The notes under the pieces were generated by a model. The model had not been told where the DNA came from, searched no databases, and saw only the letters and a list, made by a program, of their open reading frames with translations. A stretch of DNA of 64,000 nucleotides from Gymnogyps californianus (Eukaryota; Chordata; Aves; Accipitriformes; Cathartidae): positions 10,464,437 through 10,528,436 of the forward strand of contig NC_059475.1 of assembly GCF_018139145.2 (NCBI RefSeq), read 5' to 3'. The position numbers and the translations under genes were made by a program. Shown piece by piece: positions 57,235-64,000 of the stretch; within the stretch, counting starts at the first letter, position 1, and each line of letters opens with the position of its first letter.

Positions 57235-58381
57235 TGTATTGGGTTTGCGTGGCAACATTTTGGTAGTGGGAGGGCTACAGGGGTGGTGGCTTCTGTGAGA
57301 ACCTGCTAGAAGCTTCTCCTATGTCCGACAAAGCCAATGCCAGCTGGCTCCAAGACAGACCTGCTGCCGGCCAAGGCCGAGAAAATCAGCGATGGTGGTA
57401 GTGCCTCTCGGATAACATATTTAAGGATAAAAAAAATCCAAACTGTGCAACAGCAGCCAGAGAGAGGAGTGAGAATATGTGAGAGAAACAACTCCGCAGA
57501 CACCAAGGTCAGTGAAGAAGGAGGGGGAGGAGGTGCTCCAGGTGCCGCAGCAGAGATTCCCCTCCAGCCCATGGTGAAGACCATGGTGAGGCAGGCTGTC
57601 CCCCTGCAGCCCATGGAGGTCCACAGTGGAGCAGATATCCACCTGCAGCCCGTGGAGGACCCCACGACAGAGCAGGTGGACGCCCGAAGGAGGCTGTGAC
57701 CCCATGGGAAGCCCGCACTGGAGCAGGCTCCTGGCAGGACCTGTGGCCCCGTGGAGAGAGGAGTCCGCGCTGGGGTAGGTTTGCTGGCAGGGCTTGTGAC
57801 CCTGTGGAGGACCCACACTGGAGCAGTCTGTTCCCGGAGGACTGCACCCCATGGAAAGGACTCATGCTGGAGCAGTTTGTGAAGAACTGTAGCCTGTGGG
57901 AAGGACTCACGTTGGAGAAGTTTGTGGAGGACTGTCTCCCGTGGGAGGGACCCCACGCTGGAGCAGGGGAAGAGTGTGAGGAGTCCTCCCCCTGAGGAGG
58001 AAGGAGTGGCAGAGATAACGTGTGATGAACTGACGGCAAGCCCCATTCCCGTCCCCCTGGGCCGCTGTCGGGGAGGAGGTAGAGAATTTGGGAGTAAAGT
58101 TAAGCCCGAGAAGAAGGGAGGGGTGGGGGAAGGTGTTTTTAAGATTTGGTTTCATTTCTCATTATCCTACTCTGATTTGACTGGTAATAAATTAAATTTA
58201 TCTTTTCCCCCCAAGTCTAGTCTGTTTTGCCCATGACGGTAATTGGTGAGTGATCTCTCCCTGTCTTTATCTCGACCCATGAGCCTTTCGTTATATTCTC
58301 TCTCCCCTGTCCAGCTGCGGAGGGGAGTGATAGAGTGGCTTTGGTGGGCACCTGGTGTCCAGCCAGGGTCAACCCACCACA
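57235..58381 (+). mobile_element. solo LTR of an avian endogenous retrovirus
   Basis: A 1147-base block, much more GC-rich than its flanks. It starts TGTATTGGGTTTGCG and ends AACCCACCACA, giving the TG...CA ends of an LTR. It has a TATA-like TATTTAAG at 57418-57425 and AATAAA at 58186-58191 in plus orientation. Possible target duplications are TTTCT (57230-57234) and ATTCT (58382-58386), four of five matching. The sequence resembles an abundant bird LTR that I remember; I cannot name the family firmly. No gag, pol or env sequence is attached, so this is a solo LTR. Open frames inside it (up to 246 codons on the minus strand) are unlikely to be genes. Confidence 0.75.
57690..57975 (+). repeat. 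degenerate tandem repeats inside the LTR
   Basis: Roughly 40-base units recur, each around a CTGGAGCAG or TTGGAGAAG block followed by a TGTG.GGA block (for example near 57715, 57820, 57867 and 57913). They look like diverged internal duplications of the LTR U3/R region. Confidence 0.6.
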
Positions 58382-59600
58382 ATTCTACATCCCAGAAAAT
58401 TGTAAACAAGTGGTGGTTTTAATTTTTTCATTTCAAAGAATCTTATGGTAAGTTCATACTTCAGTTTATTCATACGCTCGTAAAGAAGCAAAAGAGGCCT
58501 TGCCTCTTCATGTCAGGATATTAATTTTTCGTGATAGTGGCTACAGAATTACCATCCTGAAAGGTATAACAATTCAATTAGAATGAAATTAAAGGCTTCT
58601 GGTAATAATCACTACACTTGCAGTTAATGGATATAACTGAATCAAGAGTAAAAAAGTCCAATTCACCCTACCTAGAGCCCATGGCTCTAACCATTCCAGT
58701 TTTATTCAGTGCATTAATGTGTTGGAACTTTTGCTTTCACCAATTAGTCACGGTTTCTCCTGCTTCTCATAGTAAGAATAAAAGCTGCTCAAAGCTGTCA
58801 TTGTTCCACATTCCAGAAGAGACAGTTGCATAATTACTAATTATCTATCAGTGAGTCATATTTGTTGCAGAGCCAGGAAAGCCAAAGTGAATGTCAACTC
58901 TGCACTGAAGAAAAGTACTAAGATAACATTAAGGAAGAAAGCATTTATAAATATCTTGAAAGTGGAAGCAGGGTTAAATTTAGTTCAAGATGGCAGAGAA
59001 GCAGCTCACAGTTTGGTTAAGTAACCTTTAACTTGCAGTCATCTGCAGACAGAAAGGAGGACAGAGTTGTCTGAAGAAGCTCTGAAGAATACTCTAGAAG
59101 AGAGCAAGAGAACCTAGAATTTAAAGTGGTGAGACCTGTCAACCTTTGCTTCTAAATTTATGATGGTACAGCACATATTAAAAGTAAGAGCAGACAATTC
59201 ATATCAGCTCCACTGGAACTATTTTACAGTTTCTAGAGATTTACTCAAACACAGAGCGAATGTCACCAGGCTAGACAAAATAAATTGCACATACTTCAGC
59301 ACAAAAAGATTGACAAACAGCAAGAATACACTTTAAAGCAATTCACTTACATTTCTCCAGAGCAGCCATTCTTTGGTGACTTTTCTTCATTTCTGTTTTA
59401 AAGTCTGCTCAGCAGATTGTGAAATATGTAAAAATATTATGAAAAGTTATACTTTCCAACTCTGTGCAGGGTACTTCTCAGATCCAAGTTACCTCTATAA
59501 ACCCTTGTTTTTGAACAACATACGGTGTAATACTGTACTATGAAGAAAGGTCAAAATGTTTAACAGCACAAGACATGTAAGGGATAACATCTTAAAACTT
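58382..59600. other. flank between LTR and probable FAR1 3' end
   Basis: AT-rich. No coding exon or recognisable repeat was seen. Confidence 0.4.
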
Positions 59601-59603
59601 GTT

Positions 59604-62600
59604 TTTATTCCTTGCTTCCAATTTTGAATCAACTAGAGACCAACAAAACCCATCTATATTTGGTATTTTAAGTCTTCAAGTCAAGTAAAGGAAAGGTTAT
59701 GCTTTAAAGCTGGTAGACCCCAAACCACAGCTTACAGGTGATGCATGATCTCCACAACTGTGCTCTTGATAAGAGGAGGAAGAATCCATGAAATCTGAAG
59801 ATTCCAAGAAATTAAGGTTAAAAAACAAAAAACCAAGCCATTTTGGTGATGCACTAACTTAATGCTACCTTTTCCTCCCTCACCACAAAATGCAGGTGCT
59901 ACAAATAGCTGTAGTTGCTTGCAATTCCTTGAAATGTTAATCCAAAAGCTACTGCAAAACTACAGTGCCCTTTTAAACCATATAAGAAAGCACCCATCTA
60001 TTTAAGTAAATTTGAAACTAATACTAGAAATGAACAGGCAATGACAGCGAGGAGAAAACTAGCTGACATACAAGAAAGTCACCATGACCAAGCATAACTC
60101 ACCATGTGTTTTGATATCACCCCATGAAGGTTTAGATTGTGGGGGTTTTGTTTGTTGTTTTTCTGTTTTGTGATTGTGAAGGTTTTTCTGGTTTGTTTTT
60201 TAAAATGCAGTATTAGTCATTAACTTGATTTTCAAAGTTTCTCACAAAGGAAAGAGCATGTTCATGTATATTAAGATGGCATTTACACTATCCAGTTATT
60301 TTCTACAAATTAGACTAAAAATGTGCAAAAATACAATAAACACTGTAACAACACTTTCAAGGGATTTGTTTATTTTTGGTTTACAAACAAAGGCACCCAA
60401 TATTTCTGTTTATATCTTATAAAAGCTCAGGGATTTAGCATTTGTTTCCAAACATCTGTTCCTACAGCAGAGAAAAACATTACAGGAAAATGTAATTTTT
60501 TTCCTGGTCCCAAATTTAAATACCAGTAACTGTTAAGTGATCATGTTGTTTCAGACTGCTCTTCTTCCTATTTAGCCAACTGGAGTACCTCCTGTAACTT
60601 GCTAGTCAGTACAGCGAGTCTAGCTTACTGTATCAAAATATAGTTCCAGTATATTTTTGATCAACATCCATTATGTGCAAACACTGGTATGAAGAACTGC
60701 AAGAGAACAGGGTTCTGATATGGAAAGAACTCCAGTAGTTTCAGATAGAATTTCGCAGACTGACCACAGGAAGTGACAAAACTAATGTAATAAATGTGAC
60801 ACTGAATCTATTGTCAGATAAACAGGATGACTGATGAATTTGTGTAAGATACCAATAGTGCACAGAACCACGGTCTCCAAAGAGGGAAAAAATTTGGGTT
60901 TCTAAATTGGCAAATGTTTAAAGAGTAGAGGTTAAATATCCTTATGTTTAAAGTAATCCTTTTCTTCGTTATATATTGAAAAGAATAGATTTCTAAGCAG
61001 TGTTTTGGACCAGAAATAATCAGTTCATTGGCTTCATAGTTCTCAGTATTAACAAATCAACATTAAAAGTATCACATATAATAGTTATAAACAACCAAAA
61101 TTCATAAGTGAATTGCTTCACAGAATCATTTTCAGAATATGATGTATTTGTCTTTTGCAAACTTCAGCCACATGCCAACATGGGACAAGGGGTGTCATTG
61201 GATAGTAGGCACCTCTGAAAAAAAGTCTACAATGCAGGAAAGCTTAAGCATACTTTCAGGTCTAGTAAGGTACTCGGGGAGGCAACTAAAAATGTAATAC
61301 ACCTAATGTATTTGTTAAAGTGTAACATCTTCAATCACAGAAGCCATAATTTATTTTCAGCCACAGTCAGAGGTCTCTCACACAAGGTGTGGTCCTAGAC
61401 CATTTAGGCTTTTCATCACTAGCTTTATATATACACAGGTAATTTTAAAAAGGAATTACAGGTTAACTACTTACTACAGAATATTTAGCTTCAACAAGGA
61501 AGCCATTATCTTTTCAAAATGAGATATACACCTGCACGAAAGGTGTTCTCTTTAAAGTAAGAGTTTTCACAAGAATAGCAAAATAAGTTCTTTACATACT
61601 TAATTCAAATAGGACAAAAAACTACCAAGGGCAAGTATAATGTAGCTCTTGTGTAATTAAGTCATTATTTGCCTTTCCAAGCAGATTCAAGAACATATTC
61701 ATCAGCATAAACTGATTTTAATGAACAAACACTGGGCAAGGGTGCTGGTCAGTGCATCAAGTAGAGGAACATTACAGTGTTCTCAGATAGAATTCTGTGC
61801 AACCAAAATTTAAAGGGATCTTCATGTATTGCCTTAAACAAGGATTCAATCTTTTCTTACAACTTGCTATTTTTACAAATGTTTTCCCTACTGAAACAAA
61901 GTAACATGCAGAAAAAATAGATTTCTTCAGATTTAAATCTAATAATTTAAGTTAAAAGATAGATGGAAGAATTGTCAACATACTTTCATTTTGAAGCAAG
62001 GTGCATCTTGCTTTGCTTGCCCAGTGAAATGAGAGGTTTTACTGGGGCAGGGATGAGAAAGCGTGCTTATGCATTGGTGTTGTCCATGCATCAAATTTCA
62101 TAGCTCAGAAATTTAAAAAATTATTAATTCATGAAGTATTTGCTAACATTGCTTAGAATTAAAAACAGGTATATCTCTTAATGAAAGCCTGCAGTTTGTC
62201 CAACTACTATTACCAGTAATATAAATAGCAACTAAGCGTAATAAATTTCTTTCAAATACATTTACCTTTTGAAGTCAGAAGTGTAACAATCAAGTGCTGG
62301 CTCTGTGTTCCCAATAAAAATCATTAAAAAAAGAGGACGCTCAATGACTTTATTTTTGCCCCCCTCAGGGTTACATTTCCTTTTATCTACTCAATGATAG
62401 GATCAATTCTGCTTTCAGAGAAGCAAATTGTTCATGCTGACATAAATGCAAGTTGGATGCAGCCAGTTTCGAGCACAGAACTGAATCACTGAGTGCATTC
62501 TGAAGACCAGATCGGACAAAAGGCCTTTCAGTAATTAAGGAAGGTTGGCTTTTTTTTTTTTTCCTTTTTTCTTTTAAAGCAAAGTAGGCACAATTGTTGC

Positions 62601-63142
62601 ATCCCTACTTTGAGAAGAAGGGAAGAAGTGGCAAAAAGTAAAGACAAATTACAAAAGTCGTCAGTTTTTTTCAGGAGATCCACCATCATTTATACACTTT
62701 TGCAACTTGCAAAACCCTTTGTAACTTAGAATAATTTCAAATAAATAGGTCTACAGCAACTAGCAACTACTAAGTCAATATTTATCTTGCTCAATGTGGA
62801 GTAAAACTTAAAAGAAAAAAATCATGTTAAGGCAGATTTCAGTCAAACACGTTCCAAATTGCACAGTTATGTTGGTCAGTGGTCTAAAATGTTTTCCCCA
62901 GGTCAAAGAGTTAAAGTTATTTAAATGCTTGTCTAATGCCAATTCAACCTGGCACTTGACCATTTTATTTTCTCTGTTTCCAGGAAGATACACAACTAAC
63001 ATTACATATACCATACCGTGCATTTCGCACTCCAATTTAAGATGAAATTATGCTTTTACAAAATGTGAGATGACTACATGTTACAGGCTTTGTGCACTTA
63101 GACCACCATATGCATAGATGTCCTAATGCTAAATTCTCTTCT
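59604..63142 (-). other. FAR1: probable FAR1 3' UTR
   Basis: Region after the FAR1 stop codon in transcript direction, AT-rich and without coding signal. Minus-strand AATAAA signals lie at 62349-62354, 61350-61355, 60369-60374 and 59604-59609. The human FAR1 3' UTR is several kilobases long as I recall, so the distal signals are plausible. The true end cannot be set from sequence alone. Confidence 0.4.

Positions 63143-64000
<858 letters not shown>

Overview
This is vertebrate nuclear DNA, AT-rich and mostly non-coding, with multi-exon genes, GT-AG introns, one CpG island, microsatellites and retroelements. It most likely comes from a bird, probably a neoavian. The evidence is the coding similarity, relics that look like CR1-type LINEs, and a solo LTR of a type I remember from bird genomes (start TGTATTGGGTTTGCG). 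No bacterial-type gene or previously undescribed system is visible. The few real genes are split into short exons, so most long open frames here are spurious.

All three recognisable genes lie on the minus strand. (1) CYB5R2, NADH-cytochrome b5 reductase 2 (2567-12078), has nine coding exons that join into an intact 304-residue protein. Its start codon lies in a CpG island (about 11.4-12.35 kb), and a 35/36-bp minisatellite and a 23-base C tract sit just inside intron 2. (2) OVCH2, an ovochymase/oviductin-type secreted or ectodomain serine protease (18182-36699), has 21 coding exons that I could join in frame: signal peptide, trypsin domain, CUB, CUB, acidic linker, second trypsin domain, then a last exon encoding a hydrophobic, membrane-spanning-like C-terminus. 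Both catalytic triads are intact. (3) FAR1, the peroxisomal fatty acyl-CoA reductase, shows only its last coding exon (63143-63305) at the right edge, followed by what should be a long 3' UTR.

The left 2.5 kb is the CYB5R2 3' flank. A CYB5R2 intron (2740-4573) holds an old CR1/L3-like LINE fragment. The 20 kb between the OVCH2 promoter (TATA box at 36737-36744) and about 57 kb shows no convincing gene. A roughly 1.15-kb solo LTR of an avian endogenous retrovirus lies at 57235-58381, just beyond the probable end of the FAR1 3' UTR.

The genes do not form a functional unit. CYB5R2 and OVCH2 are neighbours in the same order and orientation in human (11p15.4). FAR1 as the next gene differs from human, where it lies several megabases away, so this junction marks a rearrangement in one lineage. 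The most interesting observation is the OVCH2 layout: tandem proteases and two CUB domains ending in a predicted transmembrane anchor instead of a third CUB domain.
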